DNA of 64,000 bases from Parus major. Its lineage: Eukaryota; Chordata; Aves; Passeriformes; Paridae. A program made the position numbers and the translations under genes. Under the pieces are notes generated by a model. The model did not search any database. It was not told where the DNA came from and saw only the letters and a list, made by a program, of their open reading frames with translations. Every line of letters begins with the position of its first letter. Within the stretch, counting starts at the first letter, position 1. Location of the stretch: assembly GCF_001522545.3 (NCBI RefSeq), contig NC_031769.1:127193896-127257895 (forward strand), written 5' to 3'. Below, one piece after another: positions 11,352 through 23,620 of this stretch.

Positions 11352-14300
11352 GACTACTTTGGGATGATGAATCCCACAGGACCCATGGAAGTCCCCATTT
11401 AGTCTAACGGAAAATAACATCTCACGTCAGGTATACTGACAATATAGATAAAGTAACATTTAACACTGTGAATCATCAAACCACTGAGGTCGAGTCTCTG
11501 TCTCTTGGAAACTTAGCCAATACTGCATGTCTGGAAGGTGCTTGATTGGCCACCCTTTCCTAAATGGTAGTCAGCCCTCCAACCCTCAGTGTAAGGGTTA
11601 CTGGGTAATAGAGCAGAGCTGGGTTAATAGACCATTTGAACTGGGAGATCCAGTGAGATAATCTAACATCCCTTCAGGCTGTACACCTGATCAAGTCAGA
11701 GGAAGCTCTTAGAATGCAGTTTGAGGACACAGAGTCCTCTCATTGCTCCCATTTTGGGACTGCTTCAGACTGGTTGGTTCACTCAGCACTTTCAGTTGTC
11801 AGCTGTGACACTTCCCATAGATGTCAGAGTAACCAAAACTGAAGGGAAGGCCAGAATCGAGAGCAGCTTGAAGCTTTGCCCAGTAAACAAGTTGGCAAAC
11901 TCAGTTATCATGTATATCCTGCTATCACTCCAGGGCAACCACACAATTCTAAATGGATTTTCTGCCCTAGGTGTCTCATGGAGAGCATTCCCAGGAGGTA
12001 CACTGACTCACTAAACACCCAGTAGGTCTTGCTCTAAGCCATCTCATTTGGTCCAGTTAATTTTCATATGTGCTAGCAGGCACATGGAAACATTGCAGAG
12101 GACACGCCTCACTGTGCAGCTGATTGTTTCTATCATTCCATCATTTCTATCTACCTGTGCCTGGAGCCTGGGTTACAGGCCTGAAAGAGTGATACCCAAG
12201 TTTTCTGGCTGCACAGATTTGTTGAAGACAAACTCAGAGTATTTACACTCCACTGAAATTATTCCTTTTTTGATAAATAGTGTTTGAGTTTCTCATATAT
12301 TTAGGATTGAGAAAGCCGTAATTCAATACCAAATATAAATCCACTTCCCAGCATTTCCAATTAAAAAAAGAAAATCGAACAAAAAAATTATTCCATTATA
12401 ATGTGATGTGGGTGGAAAGTGGTGCTAAAAACGCCTTTCAGATGGAAGAAAGAATGAGATCAGGAATAAGCCACAGAGCATGGAGGTAATTTATTCTGTG
12501 AGCAGTGTGAGGAAGCAGGACTGACAGAAGGCTCAAGGAGTCAGTCTTTAATTTGAGTCTGTGAGCATGAGACTGGCAAAACTTGAGCCAAGTTCTGCAA
12601 GTCTGTGACCACAGCAGGAGGAGTTCATGATCTCTACATATGCTGCGCTGCAGTTCTCCAATCTGTAAAAATGTAATACTGCAAGTTTTCAAACATGCGT
12701 CTCACCAGAGCAGGAACCACTCAAAATGGCCACTCCTCAATCAGATCCAGGATCTCTGTGCTCTGCTGGTCACCTCTGAAAAGAATCATGCTCTAGCAAT
12801 CACGAGGCCTCCACCAAAATTGCTGCTATCAGTCAATCAGTTTGTCTTAAATGAAGAATGATTCACGCAGGTAAAATGTAGTAAAAGTTAGAGGCAGTGA
12901 TTGCCCCTTTGATCAGGCAGAGCTGATCAAGATGAGCTCCTTTGACACTGGTCCATTCTTCCAAAGCATTAAAGTAAACTCTTTGCCAGCAGGTACAGAT
13001 GGAGAGGAAAAAATGCTCTCCACAGCCAGTGCTGATCTCAAGTGGGAGATGGCAGTGAACAGCCCACACCTCACTGAAGGCAGAAAGAAACCTGGTGCCT
13101 GTGTGCTCTGCCTTGCCTTGACTCCTGGGAGGTAGGAGGCACCCATTTGTCCTCCCTGGGCTGCTCTGTAGAAACTGGAAAAGTAGCCAAAGGGACATTG
13201 CAATGAGCCTGATAAGCATCCAGCCAGCTGTGGCTCACTATCCCATTCAAACAAATCATAGCACAGTGGTGATCCACATCTCCTTTTTAATCCCAGATTC
13301 CTTCTGCAAAGGACTGACAGCTTTGAACTTCAGGAGGTCAGTTATGTGCATGGTGGGTGAATTAGGAGGCAAAGCTAGATTCATAGTAGGGCAAAATCCA
13401 TAGCACATTGCATACCAACAAGGTAGAATGTCTGTAAACTTCAGAGCAATTCCCACAACTTCATTTCTCCTTTGCACAATTTCCCAAGCAAGAAGAGGAC
13501 TAATGTTTCAATAATGGCAATTGCCACTTTTAAGGTTCTAAATTTTTTGGTATTTCTGCAGAACAACTCTTACCCTCATTAAGTATACATTGATTTCACC
13601 AGTTAGCTCCAACTTTGAGCAGAGCTTGACAGTGTAAAAGATGCTACACAAACACCTAAGACAAAATGTGGATTATTTTAACAAGCCAAGCAGACAAAGA
13701 ATGGCAGGAGAAATCATTGTGGAGAGAGGGCAAGACATCTTATTCAAGGTTGTTCCTTGGGTCAGTGGTAAATTCTGGGCAGACAGTTGACTTACATAGT
13801 CTCTCCAAACAGATAAAGTGTGAGAGTCTGTATTTGTTACCATCCAATAGAATCATTATATTTGCATTGAATTTTCCTTGGCAGGGGTTCTTCATATTAC
13901 TAAATTCTTTGAAAGAGTGATTTAGCTGCTGTAGGTTAATAAATGAGGATTTTACTGTCACAGGGAAAAGCCACTATTTTCAGTCCTGTAAAAACACATG
14001 TTCTGGAGAAGGAGGCGAAACAGCTGAAAAAACTTACTGCACATGGCTGATGGAAAAAGCAACAAATGACAAAAGTTAAAACATGTTGCAATAAATGAAA
14101 TCAGCTACACTTTATCCTAGAGATTCATTCATATGGTCTTAACCCTATGTGAAGGGAAACCTGATATTCTTTCCCTACTCCAAAATACTTAATAGCAAAC
14201 TTTGTGAGCTATGTTCCGTTTGTTCCTCATTCACACTCTACTAAACAGAACAATTCTAAGCACTTATTTTAACAATTAGACTGTTTTTTAAAAGAAACCT

Positions 14301-15427
14301 TATTGCTCCAGTTAAAAAAAAATTAATACTATCAAAAAAAAGATTAGATTATTTTTAAATTTGAAGCAAAGAAATAAATGCCCTTGAAAGCAAATCTTTC
14401 TGTTCTTGAAAAATATTCTAAGCCTTTCTGTCCATTCATATGAAATACTTAAGCAGATAGATATTCTCTTCCTTACTTCTCTGTGAACACCCAGAGCAGT
14501 TCAAGAGCTTTTTCAATACAATCTTTTGTGACAGAAATGCAGTTTCTGCAAAATCAAATTTCCACAGGGAAAATTTATTGAGTTTCTTTTCTTTTTCTCT
14601 AGGGAAAAAGGAATTTAAATATTTAGTTCTGAAACATGCTTTGAAGTGTAAGAATTACCTCCAAGCTTAAAATTCTGCTTTCTGGCATCTATAAATAACC
14701 TGTGTGTCTCTCAGTCATGTACATGGGCAATGTTAGCAGTCAGTCTGGGGCTCAGGCACTTACTCCTGAAGGACATAGAAAGGCATCCATTCTCACTTAA
14801 CCTGTGTTTCAAACTCGACTAAATACAATTATCAGTCTTTTGAGACACTTTGCAGATGGGAAAGCATTATACATTTCATATTTTCAGGTGGAATTGGTAA
14901 TAGTTGAGAGTGTGAAAGAGTTTGGGTAGCATTTAATCCCATGTCACTCCCCTATTGATGAGATTTCTTGTTATTTTGCTCCCCTACTTTGTCCCAGAGA
15001 AAGGGTTCAGTACTACACGATGCTGCTTCTGGTTCACAGCAGGGATAAAACCGAGATGCAGCCCAGTACATTCCTGGTTTTTCATTGTGATCACTGGCAA
15101 TTAAAGTTGCTAAACTATCAAAGAGAAACTCAAAGCTTTTGTACTCAAAATGTGAGTTTGCTTCACACAGACTCTGGGCTAATAATTTATTGGGGTTTTT
15201 ATTAGTTGTTATCAGCTATTATATATTTACTGCACATTGCAATGATTATAAACTATATTCATTATTTTGTCTGCTACTGCTGGCTGTTTTGTAATCTGAA
15301 TAGTCTGAACCATGGCTGGGAAGATGACAAAAGCACAGGCAATAATAGAAACAAAAAGACCTATTAGGTTAAAATGATAAATTATTATAACTAAATCATC
15401 TGAACATTCTTAAATTAATACAATATT

Positions 15428-15512
15428 AAATAACACTGCTAATAAAGATTTGCAAATCAGTGAATAGTTCTTAAGTGGAAATAACACTGCTAGAAAGGCT
15501 TGCAAATCAAAG
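15428..15512. repeat. Imperfect 51-bp tandem duplication
   Basis: A block beginning AAATAACACTGCTA at 15,428 is repeated from 15,479. The shared core AACACTGCTA...TTGCAAATCA has several substitutions and a one-base length change. The second copy is partial and ends near 15,512. It looks like an old local duplication in unique DNA. Confidence 0.8.
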
Positions 15513-16143
15513 GTTAAGCTAGTATTTCTTGTGATCACCTGATATGCTGTCTGCTTATTTCTTCTGTCCTGAAAACCATGTTCTCCTGTTAACAAAGACC
15601 AAAAAGCAGCACACATCTATTTCTGGAAATGAGATTTCAGTGAGTGTCAAGAAGTACAGAATCAAGTTCAAGATTGTGTTGTTCAGTATCCCACATGTGG
15701 CAATGAAAGTGAAACAATATCTGCAAAGGGTGAATGCAAAACTCTGTTCTGCAGAATGTTTATCTGACACCTTAAAACCAATGCCTGAGATCATATGATG
15801 TTTCAGAAGTGCAGTGCAACAAAACAACTGGACAGCTATTAACACTGGAGATTGAGCTAGCTGTAGTGTTATATTGTCTGTGTTCCCTGTATCTATGCCA
15901 GGCTTCTTGTACCCCATATAGGAAAAGAAAGTTCATATGGAGGAAAGAAGCATTCTGAAGGAAACATTGGTCTGTACTGCAGCATATTGTACATATAATT
16001 CTCCCTCCTGTTTTGGACATTGAAGTACCTGCACATGAAATGGAAGTCTTCATTGTGTTTTTCCTGATTTTACCTATCACAAAGTAGAATTAGTCTACAA
16101 ATCTTGTAACCAGAAGGAAAACAAAACAAAGTTTATAGTAGCA

Positions 16144-16157
16144 TTTTTTTTTTTTTT
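16144..16157. repeat. T homopolymer, 14 nt
   Basis: An uninterrupted run of 14 T on the plus strand. It is not next to any recognised retrotransposon body. Confidence 0.9.
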
Positions 16158-17907
16158 CTCTCTAGAAGAGAACTGGAAATATTTATGAATCATGAGAACA
16201 TTTGAAATCATATCAGCAAGGTTAAAATTAAATTGATTCCCAAGGAGTATTCTGCAAAAATCAGCCGTAAGGAAACACAAGGAGAGGCAGATTTGGATAA
16301 GGTACAGCTGCCACATGACAAGGGGCAGGGTCTGGTAGCCCTGGGCTGAGCTGAAATGAGGTCCTGGGCCATGGTCAGGTGCAGAGAAAGGCCTCAGGTG
16401 AGGCAGGGCCAGAAAGGACTGTGGGTGCTCAGGTACCTTTACTAGCATAGTCACCCTTATTCTCTTAAAAGTCTACAAATTATACTGGCAGAGAAGGAAA
16501 GGCTCACAGAATGTGAGGGAACAGCAAGGCTTTCAGAAAACTTGAAATTCTTAATTAGATGCAATCATTGGAAAAGAAACTGTCTTTTCATGGTACTCTT
16601 CATACTTGTAAAACCCACCTCCTGCCAAAGGTAGCAGGAACTTTAAAGGTAGACCCTGTGAAAGAACTTCATGAAGGGAATATTTTGAAATAAGTAAATA
16701 AATTGCCCCACTGAAATTGAAAAAAAAAAGGCAACTCCAGATGTGTTAGTTTTACAGGAAATCCTGTCTCACTTGGATGGATATAGAGAGCCTGAAAAAC
16801 AGCAGAACCATTAGGTAGCAGAGGTGAGAGAAAGAAAGTTACAGAAATACTTTACAAAGGAACACTATTCACCCTCTGTATATGTGGACTGCACATACAG
16901 AAGGTTGCACTCTTTACCAGAGATGTATAAAATCCCTGTACAAGGTACTCTTTCTACAGTTGCCCTTGAGATATGTCACAGAGCATCCCTGTTGCTAGAC
17001 AGCTGCTAATCCTGTGTTAGCCAGTGTAGCCAAACCTGCTTCGTCAATGCAAAAAAGCCTTTGTCTGTCACAAAAATCTCCTCTGAAAAAAGAAAAAAAT
17101 ATCACCTGAGAAAGAAAATGAGTCTTAAAATGGGTCTTGAGGAAAAACAGACCTGGGTTCTTTTAAGCAGAGGGCTAGAAAGTAGTTCTAGAGAATGAAA
17201 CTATTTTTCCTGAAGTTGTCCTGTCCTGAGACGCAGGTGCACATTTCCAGAGGACCTGGCAAGGAGGGTGCACTTTGACATCCCCCTCCCTTACAGATCA
17301 CACCAGATGGTGAGCTGGCAGTTGCTCAGTTGCAAGCCCATCCCGTGTGCATTTACCCCCAGCCAGATGCACACATCAAGCCTTGTCTCTTTAAATACTA
17401 TCTGTCAAGTTGAAATGCAATGATCTTATTAATATATACAGGATTCAAAGTGGGGTGGGCCTTATAGGTCAAAATTAGCCCAGAATTAATTATGTGTCAA
17501 ATAACAAAACTTTTCATAAGTAAGACTTATGCCCAGTTTTAGAAGCTCTGTAGACACTGGTTCACACCTAGCAAGTGCCAGGGTTTAAGACGAAGAACTT
17601 TACATATTTAACTTTAGTTCAACTGTAAAATAATCCTAGGCTTGAACTGAGCCAAGCCAAGTTTAGAAGGCAAATCTGATGCTGTGTTTTTCTCAGTGTG
17701 GGTACCCATGGTTTAAAATGCAAGGAAATAAGACAGAGTAAAAGTGACCCAGAGCACTTCTTTGGTTTCATATTCCCCTTTGCTTGCTATTTTGGATTAA
17801 AACTTGTATGATGCAAAACAGAATTTTATTATGAAATGTTCACTGACTTTGTTGTGGGCAGCCAGATGAGTTTTTGGGGCCAGCTTTTATCTGTCATCAA
17901 TCGGTAT

Positions 17908-17926
17908 CACTAAGCAATGCTTAGTG
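17908..17926. repeat. Short perfect inverted repeat
   Basis: CACTAAGC and GCTTAGTG form an 8-bp perfect stem around a 3-nt AAT loop. It is much too short for a microRNA precursor. A stem this size is expected by chance in a window this long. Confidence 0.8.
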
Positions 17927-17984
17927 GTGAAGTGTAATAAAGCAGTTCATCAGCGTGATTTGCAATAGGGTGAAAGTGTTTACC

Positions 17985-18140
17985 ATAGAATCATAGAATA
18001 TGCTGAGTTAGAAGGGACCCATTCAGATCATTGGAATCCAACTCCTGGCCCAGCACAGGACACGCCAAGAATCCCACCATGTACCTGAGAGCATTGTCCA
18101 AACACTTCTTGAGCTCTGACGTGCTTGGTGTTGTGACCTC
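17985..18140 (-). mobile_element. CR1 LINE 3' fragment
   Basis: The plus strand begins with ATAGAATCATAGAAT, the reverse complement of the CR1 terminal repeat. The reversed CR1 3' UTR follows: a 'gagttagaagggaccca' block, an 'atccaactcctggccc' block, and a 'ctgagagcattgtccaaac' block near 18,090. The element is on the minus strand and is truncated to about 155 bp. It belongs to a different CR1 subtype from the copy at 33,241, which has 'ggttggaagagacctt' in the same position. An open frame across it is not meaningful. Confidence 0.9.
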
Positions 18141-21100
18141 TGTTTGAGCATGTGTGACATTTCTGTCTATTGTCCATAAAGAAACCCAAATGCAATAGTG
18201 AAGCATCTATTTATGCCCTAAATATTCAAGATACTAGAGCTATGTCTTATTCTATCCTCAAAAATTACTTTATGTATCCTTCCAATAACTGCTTTGTAGT
18301 ATTTTACACAAAAGAATTTTTTTCTTTTTGGTTTCATAACCAGAACCCTAAAAGAATTTTCCACAGCTAAATACTATTTGTGCCTGGCTTTCTGCTGCAT
18401 GGATAAGCATTGTATCCTGCATTGCAATAAGTTATTCTTGCTGCAGAGATTGTCATTATTCTAGAAAATCAAGGCACTGGACCATATCCAAGCACTCAGA
18501 AACCTCTGTGATAACAAAGAATTTATATGTAGGGAAGGTGAAGTACAGTTCTGTGCCATCTGTATATCACTGGCTTTTAAATCCAGTTCACTTTGTAGCT
18601 GGATTCATGTGGACATTGAAAGGGACTAGAGAAAGAATGGGTCTTTGTCTGCTTGAAGACTTACTTTGGATTCATGCCACCTGTCAGACTTGACATAAGG
18701 TCAACAGTGCCAAATACTGCAAAGATATTAAGGAGAATAAGAATGGATTTCTCCCTTGTATCCATTGACAGCAACAGACCTTCTGTGCCAGTCATCCATC
18801 AGTGCCAGCGAGACAGATTCAGCACCCTGCCCTGGCCTGTGTCTGTGCCACCTCTGACCCTGGATTAACATGAATAAACTTGTAAGTGGATTCTGTATGA
18901 GCTTGCCTTAGAATACCAGGTTTGATGGTAGGTGGCAGATGAACTGAAATGATGTATTCAGGACAGATTATTGTGGAGAAAAAACCTACATTTAGGTAGT
19001 GTTAGAAATACTGAGTTCCCTCCCTGAATTAAGCATTAGATATTTATGCCTAAATGATAAAGCAGCAATATAGTATTAATATGAATCCTCAGATCCTTGA
19101 CTCCTTGTCATATGGGTGTAATGTTAGTATAAATTAGCAAGCTGCCTAATTTCCCAGAGCTCAGGAATCCCCTCAGTTGCACTGGGACCACCAAGCTTGG
19201 GGATAGCGAGGGAAATGCACAGGCACAAGGGCACAAAAGACCTCTGTAACATGTGACAGCAAAATTTAAAAAAATCAGCAGAATCTTGCTATGTGTAGCA
19301 ATTCAGAGTGCACCCCAAAGAAGCACAGGAGAGATGGTTACAGGGTTACTCACAAGCCACCACTTGTAATGGTTGTCACGCTGGTTCTTTTGCACCTTAG
19401 TGCTCTCTCAAAGCTCCTTTTGTCACCATTGACAATAGTAAAAAAGAAACGTTTTACCAAAGCCTATAAACCTCTGGTGGAGATGAAGCCTGCAAATCCA
19501 AAGAGCTTTCCCTGAACCAAAGTACATCTTGCCCATGTTAAGAGGTTGGATAGCATAAGTGAAAGGAACAGACCACGTTATCCTGGTTAGAGAAAATTCC
19601 ATGTCAGCCTGATTTGTGTTTTGATGTTATGCTATTAGGGATAGCACAATTCTTTAGACAAATTGTTAAGAAGTGGCCACCAAAAGTGTTTTATCATCCA
19701 TTCAATGAACAAATAACAAAAATAAACCAGACGAGCATCAGTGAAACTTTGGAGAGCTTCAAAATGTTAAACTTTTCCTTTCTCCCTTGTGTAGGCCTTT
19801 AGTTATGATTGATAGGAGAACCTTAAGTTCAGCAGAGGGGATGTTTTAAAGAATAGAAGGTTCCCCATGATGTAGAGTGCAATTTTTCTTGTGCTCCATT
19901 TGACAGGTCGCGGGATCTAATATTGATTTGAACTCATCCAGTGAAGTGCCTGCATTTCTTGCAATTTCAGTGAGAGTTATGAAAACAGGAATACATTAAA
20001 ATGACCAGATAGTAATATATTGTTTTGGAGACCAAGTGGACTTAAAACAATCATGACAGTTTTTATCTGAATTTGACTTAACTGAAGGAATCATTCCTAT
20101 CACAAAATTAAACATTCACATCCATTATTATTATTGGACTGGAGACAATAATTTAAACTAATATCAAGATGCATTTTTAAAAATCATCAATCTGCCATCT
20201 TAACTACATTATATTCTACCTTCAGGCTCATGTTGTAGTTTTTATGAACACGATTCAAATAAATTGGCTCTTTTTCCTCGGTGGCTTCTTTAATTACTTT
20301 GTTATCATCCAAGGAACTGGTTTAATTTAAATGAACACAGTGTTCTTGCTACTAGTACCCAGAGAAAACACAGACTCAGAACATGCTGTTTTGTAGTTAC
20401 AGTGTGTGCCTCTGCATGTGGATGCCAAAACTGGTTTGGCTTACCTGTTTACCTACCTTCAAGTGACACAGAAGACTCCTAAGGAGCCATAGTCACTTGT
20501 CCTGAAGACCTTGTGTCTCCACATAAAGAGCAAAAGTAATTAGGCAATTAGAATAAAGGACACTGTTACAGAACATTTATTATACACCTAGATAACACAG
20601 TTACTTCATTTTATGCAGGGCAACGTTCCCTTACCAACTATTTATATATTTTTAATCGAAGAAATGTGTGTAACAAATAAAGACAATAAATTAACAGTAT
20701 TTGCTGTTTTGCCCTTTTATTCCTCTTATAATCATATGGGTTGGTAACTCAGTTCTGTACATAGGTGTAAGATTCTTTCTCCCCCTCCTTTTGGTGTCTT
20801 TCCAACTAAAGTACATAATAAAATACATAAGAGGGTGTTTTGAAAAAAAAAAATACAAGCAAACATTGGTACTTCATAAAATATTTAAAGACCTTACAAA
20901 AACGCAAAACTGTATTTCATTTCCTGAAACAGTTATAGTTTCAAACTCCATCTATTTCTTTTAAACCAAACCCATATGTGTTCGAGGCAGTTTTAATCTG
21001 TGGAAATACTTTATTTTTGGCTGGCCTGCATGAGTGAACATTAAGTATGAAGCAACAAGTATGGCAAGTCAGGATATTGAGAAGCAATTGTACTATCTCA

Positions 21101-23584
21101 AAGAACAAATTGTTAAAATCTGAGCAATTTCAGCTTGTCTTTTTACTGTTATTAAATATGAGATACGTGACCACATTTTACAGCAATGGTCTAGGTAGAC
21201 AGAATATTTTGATTTTTCTGTGTGTTTCAATAGGGAGAAGTCTTCCAGCTGCTACAAAGCTGGCATGTTGTGTCACTTCTGTCTGCAGAGAACACATGCA
21301 CTATCTGTTTTAAGAGCTGTGTATGGTCATATGGGGGCCAATTCATCACACAGATGACTTGCTATTGTTTTTCCTTTATCGCTTTCTTAGTCCTGAAAGG
21401 AGCTCTCAGAGGCAAGCTGCTGGGGACACAAGCACTGGGAGGAGCAGGGTGGAGCAGCTCCCAGTCCCACAGCATAGACACCTCGGGAAGTCATTGCAGA
21501 ACACATGAAATGCAGCCCCTTTGTGTAATGCCATTTCACACCATTCTTGTACAGACAGAAACAACTGCTCAAAGTACCAGCCAGAGAGAGAGTCAGGCTG
21601 GGCATCTCACTGTACTTAATCTGTGCTTGCTGTGGACAACAACCCTGGTGGGCCCTGATGTATCTCCAACATTTGATCTAATTTCTGTTGCTGCTAGTTA
21701 ATTAATACTGTCATCACGAAATCAGAAGGAGAGTATAGTACAAGAAAGGGTCTGTGGTTATCTTCTTTTCTAAAGAGATCTCTGCTGAGCATAAGGTTTA
21801 TATTTGCTTAATTAGAACTTTACTATAAACATTAATGACCCTAAGGCCAACCTGATTTGTTTGAGAAAGGTAACAAGTTATCTGACAGAACAGTTTGATC
21901 TCTGTATAGAAATCTTAGTCCAGCTGGAGGCTGACTACATCCTCAAGCTTCCCATCCCTTCATCTCACACATCTTTTACTGCACCACAATTCCTCTTGCA
22001 GCAGCCTCAGACAAGTCAGTAAAAAAAAAATAAATATAAAGAGCCTCGTCTTTCCCTTTCAGATGGATGCTCTGCTGCCCACCACAGCGCTGTATCCTGA
22101 ACAATCATTGCTTCTTGTGACTACGAGGAACGTGTCAGGATCTTGAAAGAAATAATTAGATGCCGACTTTGGATAATAGAGTATTTAAAAATCAATTAGC
22201 CTTAATGGGAATACTTCACAAGTTTTCTCATGATTCTGCTGTTTGACACGATGTGTTGAAGTGTGTCTCACAGACAAGTAATAGCCCAGTATCTCACGGG
22301 AAAGTGAAGCCTCCACTGTGATGTACTAAGAGTGCATTTTGCTGTTTCTGGAGTCCATTCATTTCTTGCCATACCAGCATCAATGAACTTCCTAACTGCT
22401 GTCAGCGTGTTTAGTGCACATGTCAAGCCAGCACTGTGCTGGTCCTGACATCAAACAAACTGGCAGTGATCAAGATATTACCTCGAGCTGGCAAAGGAAG
22501 AAAAATAACAGGAGCATATAAGGAACAATAACTGAAATACTTCATCGACCACCCCAAATTTCCCATAGGTTGTGGCCATAGAATAATGAATCTCCTCAGA
22601 CAATGGCATAAAGTGTTGAATAAGAACAAATTGTATCTTTTGCTTCACAGTCCATGGAAATGTAATTTTAAAGGTGAAGTTTTTGGGAGCATATTCTGCT
22701 TTTTCATTTCTTGGGGTCTGTCTGAATGCCGGTCTGGTCCAACTTGCTCCCTTGCTGTAAGTGCATCCTTAAATATCTCTTGCCCACAAAAGGCAGATTA
22801 CAGGCAAAGCACTGTTGGTCAGCTTGGCAATTTGAACACTTTTTGGATTTGTTTTTTTCCCTTGCAGTTTTGTCTCTGATGTTTTAATGGGGCCAATTAT
22901 GGACTGATCCTTGGTTTGTATGTCTTTCTGAATACAACCCTCCCCAAATCACATTGACTTGAGTGTAAAACTTACTTCTAAGTACATTAAAAATGCACAT
23001 TTTGTTTTTCTACCTCTAAGGAAAGGAAATCAAGGGACCAAAGAAGTGCCAGTTCCTCCCCTATTCTTTTGTTACATCTCTGAGATCCAAGCACATGAGA
23101 AGTGGCAAATTTGGGATATATCCCCTTCTTTCCTGGGATGTACCTGAGCACATTTTTTCCAGGGAATGACAAGCACCAAATGTCTACCAGGTTCTCCTAG
23201 GCAGAATTTTGCTTCACCCTTCCTGTTGATGCTATATGCAGCCACTACACCAAATATCACCCCTGCTAACCCACCCCACAGAGAAGGTGCTTGAGAAATA
23301 GCAGGGAGGTGAGAGATCTGAGTTTCAAAGCCCAGTATAGTGAATATTTTGTCCCTTATCCCCAGCAGCAAAGTGGCAGCAGGGCAGATCAAGCAATCCC
23401 CACACTTTGCAGCAGCCCTTTGCCTGGGGGAAAATCCAGGGCTCAGTGCCTCATACAGCAATTGCCCTCTGATGTCTCAGATATATGCTGTAAATCCTGG
23501 GCCAGGGATAGAAGGTAATAAAGAACCTCAGCCCTGATTTGTCCCCACTATTTCTTGATTAAAACACCTAATCCTACTTAGATA

Positions 23585-23620
23585 AACACACACACACACA
23601 CACACAAACACAAACACAAA
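23585..23620. repeat. CA microsatellite with AAACAC tail
   Basis: About ten CA units are followed by several AAACAC-type units. It is probably length-polymorphic and may be usable as a marker. Confidence 0.95.

Larger units (their letters stand above)
9801..17984. other. Unique non-coding DNA
   Basis: No gene or recognisable mobile element is visible apart from the tandem duplications listed separately. A minus-strand open frame at 10,657-10,794 ends near a good donor-like site (10,701-10,706) but has no credible acceptor. A T run lies at 16,144-16,157. Nothing else in this interval can be supported. Confidence 0.6.

Noticed and set aside
17908..17926. Hairpin as a microRNA or regulatory RNA
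   Set aside because: An 8-bp stem with a 3-nt loop is far too short for a microRNA precursor.
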